A program made the position numbers and the translations under genes. Positions 1-10,468 of a DNA stretch of 61,888 nt are shown here, in pieces (the first letter of the stretch is position 1; the number at the start of each line of letters is the position of its first letter). Below the pieces are notes generated by a model that was given only the letters and a program-made list of their open reading frames with translations, did not search any database and was not told where the DNA came from. Source of the DNA: Paenibacillus terrae (GTDB lineage: Bacteria; Bacillota; Bacilli; Paenibacillales; Paenibacillaceae); the NCBI RefSeq assembly GCF_000943545.1, contig NZ_JTHP01000036.1, positions 1 to 61,888 of the forward strand, written 5' to 3'.

Positions 1-996
1 TGCAGCTAAACCACTGGTCGTTCCTGTAGAATTGGCGCGGAAAGGGTTAAACCAGGCATGGAACTCCATCCCCCGCTTGTGCGATTCGCTAATCATAAAT
101 TTCATTGGATCATAGCCCGGATTTTTACCTTGGGTGTTCGTCAGGTACTTGCTCCATGGCACCAGATTGGACGGATACAGCGCATCACCGCTGGCCCGGA
201 CCTGAACAAAAACCGCATTAATACCCATCCCCTGCAAATCATCAAGCATTTTGGTAAATTCCTGTTTTTGCTTCTCGGTGCTGCTTCGGGCGGCGGAAGA
301 AGGCCAATCCCCGTTAATCGTAGAAATCCAAGCCCCGCGCATGGAAGTCGAAGCTTTCACTTGCACGACATGTCCCTGCGAAGAATTGGAGCTGCCCTCA
401 TTGGTTGATGTAGACGGTGAAGTGACACTCGCCTGCTCATCATCATTGATTCCCTGATTCGTATCTACACTTCCCGGATTGTCAGATGTGGTCGTATTGG
501 AGTTGGAGCCGCCACCGGAAGATGTTGTTCCGCCTGTGGCGGCACCCTCTTTACCACTATTTAACGTAATGACTCGCTCTGAAGCTTGCCAGTCCACTTT
601 TAATCCCAACTCTTCCCCAACAAATCGCAGCGGCACCATGACTCTTCCGCTCGTCATACGCGCAGATGCGTCCAATCGAACTGACTTGCCATTCACCATA
701 GCACTCTGTCCGCCGTTTTCCATAGAAATGTTCTTGTCTTGTGCTGTAATGGTTACCGTACCGGACGATGCTGACCAGTTGACCTGGGCGCCTAATCCCT
801 CACTGATCACCCGCAAGGGTACCATCGTTACGTTGGCTCCCTGTACAATGTACGGCGACGCATCACTTTGCAGCGGTTGCCCGTCCAATATAATTTCAAT
901 CTCTCCGTTTGGAGCCGCTTGCGCTCCTGGCACAACTGCCATCTGCACCGCCAGGAGTAAACCCGCAGCCAGTGCCCATGTTTTCTTCCAATTCAT
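1..996 (-). CDS. Secreted GH10-like (DUF187/YngK) protein with copper-amine-oxidase-like N-terminal domain, partial
   Basis: The reading frame starts at ATG 996 behind a GGAGG site and runs off the left edge, so only 332 N-terminal residues are visible. A signal peptide (MNWKKTWALAAGLLLAVQ..., ending near AQA) is followed by a copper amine oxidase N-terminal-like domain (about residues 30-145; motifs VPLRVISEGLG and VPLRFVGEELG), a Ser/Gly/Thr/Asn-rich linker, and the start of a glycosidase-like domain (MRGAWISTINGDWPS, then FVQVRASGDALYPS and EFHAWFNPFRA). These last motifs are typical of the GHL10/DUF187 family of secreted or cell-wall-associated putative glycosidases. The N-terminal module probably serves surface attachment or protein contact rather than amine oxidation. 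The true substrate cannot be told from the sequence. Confidence 0.85.
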   Translation of the reverse strand, partial: MNWKKTWALAAGLLLAVQMAVVPGAQAAPNGEIEIILDGQPLQSDASPYIVQGANVTMVPLRVISEGLGAQVNWSASSGTVTITAQDKNISMENGGQSAMVNGKSVRLDASARMTSGRVMVPLRFVGEELGLKVDWQASERVITLNSGKEGAATGGTTSSGGGSNSNTTTSDNPGSVDTNQGINDDEQASVTSPSTSTNEGSSNSSQGHVVQVKASTSMRGAWISTINGDWPSSAARSSTEKQKQEFTKMLDDLQGMGINAVFVQVRASGDALYPSNLVPWSKYLTNTQGKNPGYDPMKFMISESHKRGMEFHAWFNPFRANSTGTTSGLAA

Positions 997-1101
997 ATGA
1001 TTACAATCCTCCGCTAACCCGTTAATTTTTAACCCCTGTCTTGTCCTGCTATATAATGGATAGACGCTAATACCCGGGTATTTGTTGCGGTAGGGACAAA
1101 T

Positions 1102-1130
1102 AAAAAAGCATCTGTCCTTACGGACGATGC
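1102..1130 (-). terminator. Rho-independent terminator of mntR
   Basis: Read leftwards, a GCATC...GATGC hairpin with an inner GTCC/GGAC stem is followed by a run of T, just downstream of the mntR stop codon. Confidence 0.75.
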
Positions 1131-1133
1131 CTG

Positions 1134-1559
1134 TCAGGAATCACCACTCAATTCCTTGTGTATATCGTAAAGCTGGCGCAAACGATCTTCATCCCGGCGG
1201 AAATATTCGACCAATGTCTCAATGCGGGTGATGGAATCCCAGCTTAAATGGTGCTCAATACCTTCCACATCTTTATAGATCAGGTCCTTGTCGACCCCAA
1301 TCATATCCAGAAATTGCTCTAGTAACTGGTGGCGATCAACCAGCCGTTTGCCGACCTTTTTCCCTTTGGGTGTTAAAATTAATCCCCGATATTTCTCATA
1401 TACGAGATAGTCGTCCTTATCCAGCTTCTGGATCATCTTGGTAACGGACGAAGGATGGACCTCCAGACCCTCTGCGATATCCGAGACACGGGCGTATCCC
1501 TTCTCATCAATCAGCTGGTAAATGCGCTCCAAATAATCTTCCATGCTTGGCGTTGGCAC
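1134..1559 (-). CDS. mntR: Manganese-responsive transcriptional regulator MntR (DtxR family)
   Basis: 141 residues, the usual length of Bacillus MntR. The N-terminal winged helix ([42 protein letters not shown]) is followed by a metal-binding dimerisation domain with the GIEHHLSWD segment; Asp, Glu and His residues known to bind Mn2+ in the family are present, and the SH3-like domain of DtxR/IdeR is absent. Family members repress Mn2+ uptake genes when Mn2+ is plentiful. Start: GTG 1559, six bases after GAGGGA; the first ATG is five codons later. It is divergent from splB, with an inverted repeat between them. No Mn transporter gene is adjacent, but a Mn2+-riboswitch-controlled TerC gene lies at 28.5 kb. 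Confidence 0.9.
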   Translation of the reverse strand: MPTPSMEDYLERIYQLIDEKGYARVSDIAEGLEVHPSSVTKMIQKLDKDDYLVYEKYRGLILTPKGKKVGKRLVDRHQLLEQFLDMIGVDKDLIYKDVEGIEHHLSWDSITRIETLVEYFRRDEDRLRQLYDIHKELSGDS

Positions 1560-1629
1560 TTGTTTCCCTCTTTTCTGTTATTGAACGGGCGCTTACCGCC
1601 TTCATTTCCTGCGTTGAACCTACATATGT

Positions 1630-1648
1630 AATGATACATGTTATCATT
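1630..1648. promoter_or_regulatory. Inverted repeat between mntR and splB
   Basis: AATGATA-N5-TATCATT is a perfect 7-bp dyad about 70 bp upstream of mntR. It may be an operator for autoregulation or for a Fur-family protein. It does not match the known B. subtilis MntR box, so its binding protein is unknown. Confidence 0.4.
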
Positions 1649-1805
1649 GCCTATTGGCAAGTCTCATCCCTCTGCTCACAGCTATTGCCACGATTTGTTC
1701 AATTTAAGCAGGGCACACTAATAGCGTCCCTGTATCATTCTCCTATGGCATGAGTTGGACACCCAAGCTGCTACTGGATATTTATTCCTGAAAGGAGCGT
1801 TACCC

Positions 1806-2870
1806 ATGTCCACGCTTGAGCGTACTCCTGTCAAAACCAAAGGAACCAAACCGTTCGTGCCTGATCTGGTATTTTTCGAGCCGGACGCACTGAATTATCC
1901 CAAGGGTCAGCGTATTATGGATTGGGTCAAAGCCAAAGACATTCCGTATCGTATGACCACATCTCATAACCGGATTACCAATTTGCCGGGCGAAACCGAA
2001 GTTGAAAAGTATAGAATGGCGAAAAAAACGCTGGTCGTCGGTATTCGCAAAACGCTAACCTTTGACCAGTCCAAGCCCTCTGCTGAATATGCCATTCCCA
2101 TTTCGACCGGATGTATGGGACACTGCCACTATTGTTATTTGCAAACGACATTAGGGGCAAAGCCGTATATACGTGTCTATGTCAATACGGACGATATCTT
2201 ATCGGCAGCGAAAGGCTATATCGAGGAACGTGCACCCGAAATTACTCGTTTTGAAGCAGCCTGTACCTCCGACCCTGTTGGTTTGGAGCATATCAGCGGA
2301 TCGCTCGGAGAATTGATTCGTTTTATGGCAGATGAAGAATTTGGTCGCCTGCGTTTTGTTACCAAATATCATCATGTCGATCCGCTACTGGATATTAAGC
2401 ATAATGGTCATACCCGCATCCGGTTTAGCATTAATTCCGATTATGTTATTAAACAGTTCGAGCCTGCGACTTCACGCTTCGAAGAACGTATTGAAGCAGC
2501 GGGTAAAATCGCCCGAGCCGGTTATCCGCTAGGCTTTATTATCGCCCCGATCATCTGGTATGACGGCTGGGAAGAAGGATATGGCGAGCTGCTGCGCAAA
2601 CTGGGTGAAGCCTTGCCTCAGGATGCCACAAAAGATCTGACGTTCGAATTGATCCAGCACCGTTTTACCAAAACGTCCAAGGCTGTGATCGAGAAGCGCT
2701 ATCCGAAAACCAAGCTGGAAATGGACATGGAGAAACGCAAGAAAAAATGGGGCCGCTGGGGACAAAATAAATACGTTTACCCTGATGAACAGCAAAACGC
2801 CCTGCGAGAATTTATCACCGAGCGCATTTTTGAACATTTTCCATTAAGTCGTATTGAATATTTCACATAA
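1806..2870 (+). CDS. splB: Spore photoproduct lyase SplB
   Basis: 354 residues; a radical SAM enzyme that reverses the spore photoproduct (5-thyminyl-5,6-dihydrothymine) in UV-damaged spore DNA during germination. Visible motifs are the [4Fe-4S] triad C103-x3-C107-x2-C110 (in TGCMGHCHYC) and C153 in AACTSDPVG, matching the cysteine that donates a hydrogen atom in the B. subtilis enzyme. The start at ATG 1806 is chosen because AAAGGAG lies eight bases upstream; an in-frame ATG at 1755 has no ribosome binding site. No splA-like gene precedes it, unlike B. subtilis splAB. The 3' end overlaps the convergent ccdA gene by 8 bp. Confidence 0.95.
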   Translation: MSTLERTPVKTKGTKPFVPDLVFFEPDALNYPKGQRIMDWVKAKDIPYRMTTSHNRITNLPGETEVEKYRMAKKTLVVGIRKTLTFDQSKPSAEYAIPISTGCMGHCHYCYLQTTLGAKPYIRVYVNTDDILSAAKGYIEERAPEITRFEAACTSDPVGLEHISGSLGELIRFMADEEFGRLRFVTKYHHVDPLLDIKHNGHTRIRFSINSDYVIKQFEPATSRFEERIEAAGKIARAGYPLGFIIAPIIWYDGWEEGYGELLRKLGEALPQDATKDLTFELIQHRFTKTSKAVIEKRYPKTKLEMDMEKRKKKWGRWGQNKYVYPDEQQNALREFITERIFEHFPLSRIEYFT

Positions 2871-3579
2871 CCAGCATCCAATCCGGTGTAATCCGTTGTA
2901 AAAACAGCGTTACACCCGTCATATGATCCGTTACTAGCAAAATTCCGGTGATGATCAGCAGTATACCGCCTGTTTTTACAATAATTGACGTGTAACGTGA
3001 GGATAGACGAACAGAGCCAGCCAGTAAAGCCAATGCAAAAAATGGAATCGCAAAACCAAGCGCGTAGCCTGTGACCAGCTTGAACCAGGTATGATGCTCT
3101 ACTGCCGCTAAAGCGATAATAGCTGTCAGCATGGGACCGATACAGGGAGACCAGCCTGCCGCAAATCCGATTCCGATCACAAAGGAACCGGCGTAACCGG
3201 CAGGCTTCCATGTCCAGCGAAGCTTATGTTCCCGCATTAAAATCAAGGGCCGTATCACGCCAAGAGATACCAGTCCCATCACCAAGATCCATAGCCCCGC
3301 AACTACCCTTAGCGTATCTTTATAATTGCCAAACCATTCTCCAAGCAACCCTACACTTGCACCCAAGGAATAGAATACTACGGAAAAGCCCAGCACAAAA
3401 GCTAGGGTATGTCCCATCGTACGATAACGTACCTCAGCCTTATGCCGCCCTTCGGCCAATTCACGTGCCGACATTCCCGTCATATAAGATAAATAAGAGG
3501 GGTATAGTGGTAAGCAGCAAGGTGAGAAAAAAGAAACCAGTCCCGCTATGATCGCCAACCCGGCGTTAACATCCGTCAT
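2863..3579 (-). CDS. ccdA: Cytochrome c biogenesis protein CcdA (DsbD-type membrane domain)
   Basis: About 238 residues with six predicted membrane segments. The paired cysteine motifs SPCCLPLYPSY (TM1) and WSPCIGP (TM4) are typical of CcdA, which passes electrons from cytoplasmic thioredoxin across the membrane to reduce apocytochrome c or spore-envelope thiols. Three consecutive ATG codons begin the frame; the third (3579) has the best spacing (8 bases) from GGAGG. It is convergent with splB. The thioredoxin-like partner (ResA/StoA) is not next to it. Confidence 0.88.
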   Translation of the reverse strand: MTDVNAGLAIIAGLVSFFSPCCLPLYPSYLSYMTGMSARELAEGRHKAEVRYRTMGHTLAFVLGFSVVFYSLGASVGLLGEWFGNYKDTLRVVAGLWILVMGLVSLGVIRPLILMREHKLRWTWKPAGYAGSFVIGIGFAAGWSPCIGPMLTAIIALAAVEHHTWFKLVTGYALGFAIPFFALALLAGSVRLSSRYTSIIVKTGGILLIITGILLVTDHMTGVTLFLQRITPDWMLVM

Positions 3580-3673
3580 CATCATTTCCTCCCGCCTGTC
3601 TTAAGTAAACGCGAGCAAAACAAGCTCTATTACTAAAACATACGTGAGGAAGCAGCCAAATATGTTGCAACCC

Positions 3674-3716
3674 AAAAAGCGTATGCCCTGGCATGAAAGC
3701 CGAAAGACATACGCTT
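3674..3716 (-). terminator. Terminator of metG
   Basis: Read leftwards, an AGCGTATG...CATACGCT stem is followed by five T residues, 15-55 bases past the metG stop codon. Confidence 0.8.
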
Positions 3717-3730
3717 ATTACATGTTTTAT

Positions 3731-5770
<2,040 letters not shown>

Positions 5771-5842
5771 TCATGGCAGCAAAATAAGGCATGCTCCCCT
5801 GAATTCGGTACTCCAATTCATGTTTTTCACACCAATTGGGCA

Positions 5843-6123
5843 CAAAAAAGACCCCCGCCCCTATGGGACGAGAGTCACCTCACGCGTTACCACCCAAATT
5901 CCCCGTATCCTCGCAGACTACAGGCTTCACCAGTCACTTCTGACCGCCCATTAACGCTGGATCACGCCTTTCCCTTACGGTCGCCCCCTATAAACATTGA
6001 ACTGGTGGCAAACACGCTCGGAAGAGGTTCCTCCAGGACCATATTCAGGCTTCGTTCCAGACCGGTTTGCAGCTAACCCCGGCTCTCTGTACTGGACGGC
6101 TGACCCTACTCATCCCTTCGCAG
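5843..6123 (-). promoter_or_regulatory. T-box riboswitch (Met) of metG
   Basis: Read on the minus strand, the leader has all the standard parts: a stem I 5' side with GGGATGAGTAGG near 6110-6120, a specifier region in which AUG (6042-6040) is preceded by TGAAT and followed by G, the conserved T-box GGGTGGTAACGCG (5895-5883), and a terminator made of GACTCTCGTCCC paired with GGGGCGGGGGTC followed by T6 (5876-5843). Uncharged tRNA-Met pairing at AUG and at the T-box would favour antitermination, so metG is induced when charged tRNA-Met is scarce. Confidence 0.93.
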
Positions 6124-6167
6124 GAAAACATTATTATCCAAAATATAACCAAACCCGCATAGCTATG

Positions 6168-6458
6168 TCAAGTCAATCCCTTCCCGGTACGGTCAGCAAA
6201 ACGATCTTCATCGGATTTATTCGCCCTCTTTTTAGCAGGAGGCACCAGATCTACACCGCCCGGATGAAAGGGATGGCACTTCGCTATACGTTTGGCTGCC
6301 AGCCAGGAACCTTTGAGCGCACCATGCACCTCCACCGCCTCAAGTGCGTACTTTGAACACGTCGGATAGAAGCGGCAGGTTGGTGGCTTTAACGGTGAAA
6401 TATAGGATCGGTATACCTTAATCGGAGCTTGAACCACTCTGCGTGTGGTAATCTTCAT
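6168..6458 (-). CDS. yidD: Membrane protein insertion efficiency factor YidD
   Basis: 96 residues. The YidD core is clear: [63 protein letters not shown], with its three conserved cysteines and an amphipathic N-terminus. YidD helps YidC-dependent insertion of membrane proteins. The start at ATG 6458 lies one base after the zur stop codon, and its GGAGG site is inside the zur 3' end, so the two are translationally coupled. A longer in-frame extension to 6587 only overlaps zur. In many genomes yidD sits next to rnpA and yidC; here it stands with zur. Confidence 0.92.
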   Translation of the reverse strand: MKITTRRVVQAPIKVYRSYISPLKPPTCRFYPTCSKYALEAVEVHGALKGSWLAAKRIAKCHPFHPGGVDLVPPAKKRANKSDEDRFADRTGKGLT

Positions 6459-6459
6459 T

Positions 6460-6951
6460 TCAGTAGCCTCCGTGGCTGTGAGTGTGACCGCTCGCCTGTT
6501 TGTATCCCCCATTAGAATTGGCCTCTGCTTGCCCGTTCTTCTTCTGGCATTCCTTGCAATAACCGAAAATCTCAAACTTGTGTTCAACGATTTGGAACTG
6601 ATCTGTCGTATCTGTCATCTGCATCGGGCAGAAAGAGATCGGTAAAGTTTTCTGACAGCTCAGGCAAATCATATGATGGTGGTGATGATGCTCATTGCAG
6701 CTCACCTTGAACTTCATCCCATCCTCAAAAGATACCTGCTCCAGCACACCCAATTCCTGCATCACACGCAAATTACGGTAAACGGTGTCAAAGCTGAGTC
6801 CGCTGTATTTTTTACCCATATATTCATAAACGTCTTTTGGGGACAGATACCCTTCATTCTCGGAAAATAACGTGGCCAGCGTCTTGCGCTGATCCGTAAT
6901 ACGCAGCCCCTGAGTGGACATTGTTGCGATAATCTCATCCTTTGTCAGCAT
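6460..6951 (-). CDS. zur: Fur-family regulator, Zur-like
   Basis: About 163 residues. A winged-helix domain ([37 protein letters not shown]) is followed by the metal domain with the polyhistidine stretch [15 protein letters not shown], then [12 protein letters not shown] and CKEC. The HHHHH-x-ICLxC and CPM motifs match B. subtilis Zur better than Fur or PerR. Zur represses Zn uptake and alternative ribosomal protein genes when zinc is sufficient. A C-terminal tail (residues about 145-163) is rich in Gly, His and Asn (GHTHSHGGY) and may bind metal. Start ATG 6951 is nine bases from GGAGG; an upstream GTG at 6960 is too close to it. An extended -10 (TGGTATAAT) lies about 65 bp upstream. Confidence 0.85.
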   Translation of the reverse strand: MLTKDEIIATMSTQGLRITDQRKTLATLFSENEGYLSPKDVYEYMGKKYSGLSFDTVYRNLRVMQELGVLEQVSFEDGMKFKVSCNEHHHHHHMICLSCQKTLPISFCPMQMTDTTDQFQIVEHKFEIFGYCKECQKKNGQAEANSNGGYKQASGHTHSHGGY

Positions 6952-7065
6952 GCGTTTCACCCTCCCCTGTCTGTAGTTTCAGGTTATCTGATGCAGGCTT
7001 AGGCTTGCATCTACTTATTATACCACGATTAAAGTCAAAGTTATAAGAGATATTCGCGCGCTCTT

Positions 7066-7120
7066 GATAAAGAAAAAGACGTTCTCCTGTGCTTGAACCG
7101 AATCCGCAGCAGGAGAACGC
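7066..7120 (-). terminator. Terminator of the PKD-like secreted protein gene
   Basis: Read leftwards, GTTCTCCTG and CAGGAGAAC arms enclose a loop of about 20 bases and are followed by TCTTTTTCTTT. Confidence 0.75.
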
Positions 7121-7204
7121 CTTTATTCTGTAAGTGATCTGACTTTAAACGGTGAATGATGAGACCCTTCGGTCTAAACCGATAAACAAAACCGGATGTT
7201 CATA

Positions 7205-9424
7205 TTAATTTTTAATAGCTGGTAATGGCATAACTACCACGGAAACTGGCAAGTTACTACCCGCCGCAGCAGTGAAATACATCTCTACACTTTCCTCGAT
7301 ATGACCTGTACGATACAGTACACTCATCTCATTCGGAGCCCATACGGAGCCGTTCGTCGGGATACCCACGACCTGATTATTCACCATAGCATAGCCAGAG
7401 TATTCACCACCACGCGGATTAAATGTAATCAGGGAATACGGCGCTACGCGATCCAGTTTAACCTTATACACAACACCAAAATTACCCGCATTGGAGGAAG
7501 AAGAACCGTCCAGACCGTCTGAACCAAGCAGGTTCGGGTCTACTTTATTGTCGCCAAGAACGATACGCTGAGCTGTTTTACCAACCTCTTCCGTATATTG
7601 AAGCGTAATATCCGAATTCGCATACGTTCCACGGTTATGAATTCCGTCCTTAGGCAGTTTTGCCAGAGTAGGCATTGCAGTCAACGGATCTGCATTTGCA
7701 TCTAACACAACAACTGTGTATTGAATAGGTTGATCCGTATACAAGTCGGATAAGAGAGAAATGACCTGTTTTTGCTTAATTTTTTGCGCATTCAAATCCT
7801 GTAAAATAACACGGCTTTCGCCTGGATTCAGAACTGTGCTGGAACGTTTGCTTCCATCCTGCATGGATTGAAAGTACCGCTGAATCGAAATCTTACCCGC
7901 AGCCGTCGCAAACTCAGATGGGCCGGCGAAACCGGAATTTTCGACGTTCAGATTGGCAGCAGTAATATTATTGTTGGTTGCGATAACGTACATTTTTACA
8001 TCTCTGCCCGTTTCATTCACATGATGGACGAGTATACGTGTGCTGCCTGATCCCATTTCCTGATACACAATACCATCCTGGAATACACGTTCCGGGCTGT
8101 TAGCACGGATCAGAAGGCGTGGTGAAGATGTACTGGTTACCGGAATGGTAGCCATGGTAGGCACCTGACTGCCGTCTACACTGTATTTATCACCAAAGGG
8201 CGTGAAGATTTTGTTGAAATCATCTTCATTGTACAGCAGTTCATTCGTAATTTTAATCGTTTGACTTACTGTACCCGTTTCGCCATGTTTGTCGGTCACG
8301 GTCAGTGTAATGGTCACATCACCTGGCTCGAAAAACGCCAACTTCTTGTTCACCCAGTCACGCTTGGTGATGGCATTCTCATCGTCCGTACTCAAGTCGG
8401 TAATGGTAATTTTTTCACCCATTTTGTATTCTTTTTTATCAGTCGTAAACAGAGCCACCGGCGGTTGGTTTGGCGGTCTTACTGTGATGGTCACGGAGTA
8501 AGGATCGCTCCAGTTCCCTGCCGAATCAAGAACGGAATATGTAACTACATATGTACCCGGCTCCTGAAATACATCCTGCTTGCCTTCCCAACGCTGGTTC
8601 ACAATCGGAAGACCTGTAGGAGAAGATTCCTTCGTAAGATACGTAACTGTCGTTTGGCCTGCATAGATATCTTTTTGCTGAACCGTGAAGGAAGCTTTAG
8701 GCTTTTGATTCAAATCCATAATAACCTGTTTTGTAATATTATTTACAGTATAAGGAATATTTAAGGCCTGTGTAATAGAGGTCAACGGCACCATAAATAC
8801 GTTCTTTTGCTGGAATGCCGGTCCCTTCATTTGTCGAGCCTCACCGTTAACCGTATAAATTTTGCTGTCAGTCTTGAAGCGTAGCACGTTTGTACCTTGG
8901 GTGATAACGGTTTCCTTGGTAGCAGTGTCATAACTAAACTGTAATCCGACGCGGCTGACAAGCGAACGGATAGCTACATAAGAAACACCGTCCTTGACTG
9001 TCATCGGCTGAGTCGCCGTGTACACCTGTCCGTTTTGTTCCATTTTTGCGCTGTTCAAATACAAAATCAGTTGATTTGCACTCATGGATGTTGGAGAACC
9101 ACCAGGGTTGGTGATCGTTCCATCCCCACCGTATACATCATTGGATACGTTCGATCCGTTGGTTGTATCCGTCGGCAAACCGGACAATGGATCATTGGAT
9201 ACGCCTGTGTTATCAGGTGTCACCATGTCATTTTGTGTTCCTGTGCTATCTTGTCCCCCGATGCTATTATCAACGCCGGAATCTGTGACATTGGCCTGAG
9301 CCTGCTGTCCGCTAACCGAATCGGTGGATTGAACAGTGGATACTGCTTCTGCTCCTACAGGGGCTACTGCAGCCACCTGGGCTACCGCAAGCGCGGTGAG
9401 CATGGTCCATTTCTTGAAATTCAT
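7205..9424 (-). CDS. Large secreted protein: copper-amine-oxidase-like domain plus PKD-like region
   Basis: 739 residues with a signal peptide (MNFKKWTMLTALAVAQVAAV, cleavage near GAEA). A low-complexity Asn/Asp/Gly/Thr segment (about 30-105) leads to a copper amine oxidase N-terminal-like domain (about 110-235; VAIRSLVSRVGLQFSYD, VPLTSITQALNIPY). One or two PKD/Ig-like repeats follow (PTGLPIVNQRWEGK...GTYVVTYSVLDSAGNWSDPY; KEYKMGEKITITDLST...DVTITLTVTDKHGETG, to about 395). The last 340 residues, mostly beta-rich, are not recognised. It is probably exported and surface-associated, and shares its N-terminal module with the gene at the left edge. Start ATG 9424 with AGAAGGAGA upstream. Confidence 0.85.
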   Translation of the reverse strand: MNFKKWTMLTALAVAQVAAVAPVGAEAVSTVQSTDSVSGQQAQANVTDSGVDNSIGGQDSTGTQNDMVTPDNTGVSNDPLSGLPTDTTNGSNVSNDVYGGDGTITNPGGSPTSMSANQLILYLNSAKMEQNGQVYTATQPMTVKDGVSYVAIRSLVSRVGLQFSYDTATKETVITQGTNVLRFKTDSKIYTVNGEARQMKGPAFQQKNVFMVPLTSITQALNIPYTVNNITKQVIMDLNQKPKASFTVQQKDIYAGQTTVTYLTKESSPTGLPIVNQRWEGKQDVFQEPGTYVVTYSVLDSAGNWSDPYSVTITVRPPNQPPVALFTTDKKEYKMGEKITITDLSTDDENAITKRDWVNKKLAFFEPGDVTITLTVTDKHGETGTVSQTIKITNELLYNEDDFNKIFTPFGDKYSVDGSQVPTMATIPVTSTSSPRLLIRANSPERVFQDGIVYQEMGSGSTRILVHHVNETGRDVKMYVIATNNNITAANLNVENSGFAGPSEFATAAGKISIQRYFQSMQDGSKRSSTVLNPGESRVILQDLNAQKIKQKQVISLLSDLYTDQPIQYTVVVLDANADPLTAMPTLAKLPKDGIHNRGTYANSDITLQYTEEVGKTAQRIVLGDNKVDPNLLGSDGLDGSSSSNAGNFGVVYKVKLDRVAPYSLITFNPRGGEYSGYAMVNNQVVGIPTNGSVWAPNEMSVLYRTGHIEESVEMYFTAAAGSNLPVSVVVMPLPAIKN

Positions 9425-9570
9425 TCTCTGTCTCCTTCTATTACCAAATTATTATCATCCCCGTAAAAAGTCATACTATTAGACGCGGCTGTTGCCCAAA
9501 AGTTGCTGGGAATTTTGCTGAACATGAAAAAAAGGGAACTTTCTCCTGTGGCTGCAAGAAATACTACAAC

Positions 9571-9608
9571 AAAAAACGCCGCCCCATCTGACCTGATGGG
9601 GCGGCGGC
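9571..9608 (-). terminator. Terminator of the pfl operon
   Basis: A very strong GCCGCCCCATC/GATGGGGCGGC hairpin followed (leftwards) by six T residues, just past pflA. Confidence 0.9.
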
Positions 9609-9644
9609 TTCATAAACAGAAAGTATTTTAACGGTCATTCAACA

Positions 9645-10403
9645 TTATGACGGACGGACGGCGACATTTATCCCTGCAGTCTCCAGACGGCCCTCTTCAA
9701 TGAGACGGTAAGCCCGTTGAACCTCTTCATCTGTAGGGGACGGAACCCCTTCCAGCGGATACGCCTTGCCGAGCATTTCCCACTTGTATACACCCATTTG
9801 ATGGTAGGGTAAAATTTCGAACTTTTCGACTCCGTTCAACGTTCCGATAAACCGTCCCAAATTCAGCAGATCCTGCTCATCATCATGAATACCCGGTACA
9901 AACACGTGTCTAATCCACATCTTGCGCCCTTGTTCAGACAACCAGCGTGCCGTACTCAGCATACGGTCATTGGACTTGCCTGTAAGCTTAATATGCTTGT
10001 CGTTGTCAATATGCTTAATATCCAGCAACACCAAGTCCGTTACGTCCAGCAGTTCATGGATACGGCCTGCATCATTAAAACCGTTACTGTCCAGCGTCGT
10101 GTGCAAATTCCAGCGTTGCTTCACTTCTTTGAACAGCTCTGCTACAAAATGAGCTTGCAGTGTCGGTTCTCCACCGGATACGGTCAATCCGCCTCCCGAA
10201 GAACGGTAGTAGGCTAAATACGGTTCAATTTCAGCCAATACCTCCTGCAGTGTCATTGGATTGCCTTCATTTAAAGCCCAGGTGTCCGGATTGTGGCAAT
10301 ATTGACATTTTAACAAGCATCCTTGCATAAAAAGCACGAAGCGGATGCCGGGACCATCGACGGTCCCGAAGGTTTCCAATGAGTGTATGTGACCTTTCAA
10401 CAT
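9645..10403 (-). CDS. pflA: Pyruvate formate-lyase activating enzyme
   Basis: 252 residues; a radical SAM enzyme with the triad C-x3-C-x2-C in GCLLKCQYCHNP and the family motifs DGPGIRFVLF and SGGGLTVSGGEP. It forms the glycyl radical on PflB using S-adenosylmethionine and a [4Fe-4S] cluster. The start is ATG 10403, eight bases from GGAAGGA; seven upstream in-frame codons lack a ribosome binding site. It lies 65 bp downstream of pflB in the same direction and is ended by a strong terminator, so the two form an operon. Confidence 0.95.
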   Translation of the reverse strand: MLKGHIHSLETFGTVDGPGIRFVLFMQGCLLKCQYCHNPDTWALNEGNPMTLQEVLAEIEPYLAYYRSSGGGLTVSGGEPTLQAHFVAELFKEVKQRWNLHTTLDSNGFNDAGRIHELLDVTDLVLLDIKHIDNDKHIKLTGKSNDRMLSTARWLSEQGRKMWIRHVFVPGIHDDEQDLLNLGRFIGTLNGVEKFEILPYHQMGVYKWEMLGKAYPLEGVPSPTDEEVQRAYRLIEEGRLETAGINVAVRPS

Positions 10404-10468
10404 GTTGCATCTTCCTTCCCGCATCCGCTATGCGTGCGTCGTTGTAATATATAATACGTAAAGCTTTG

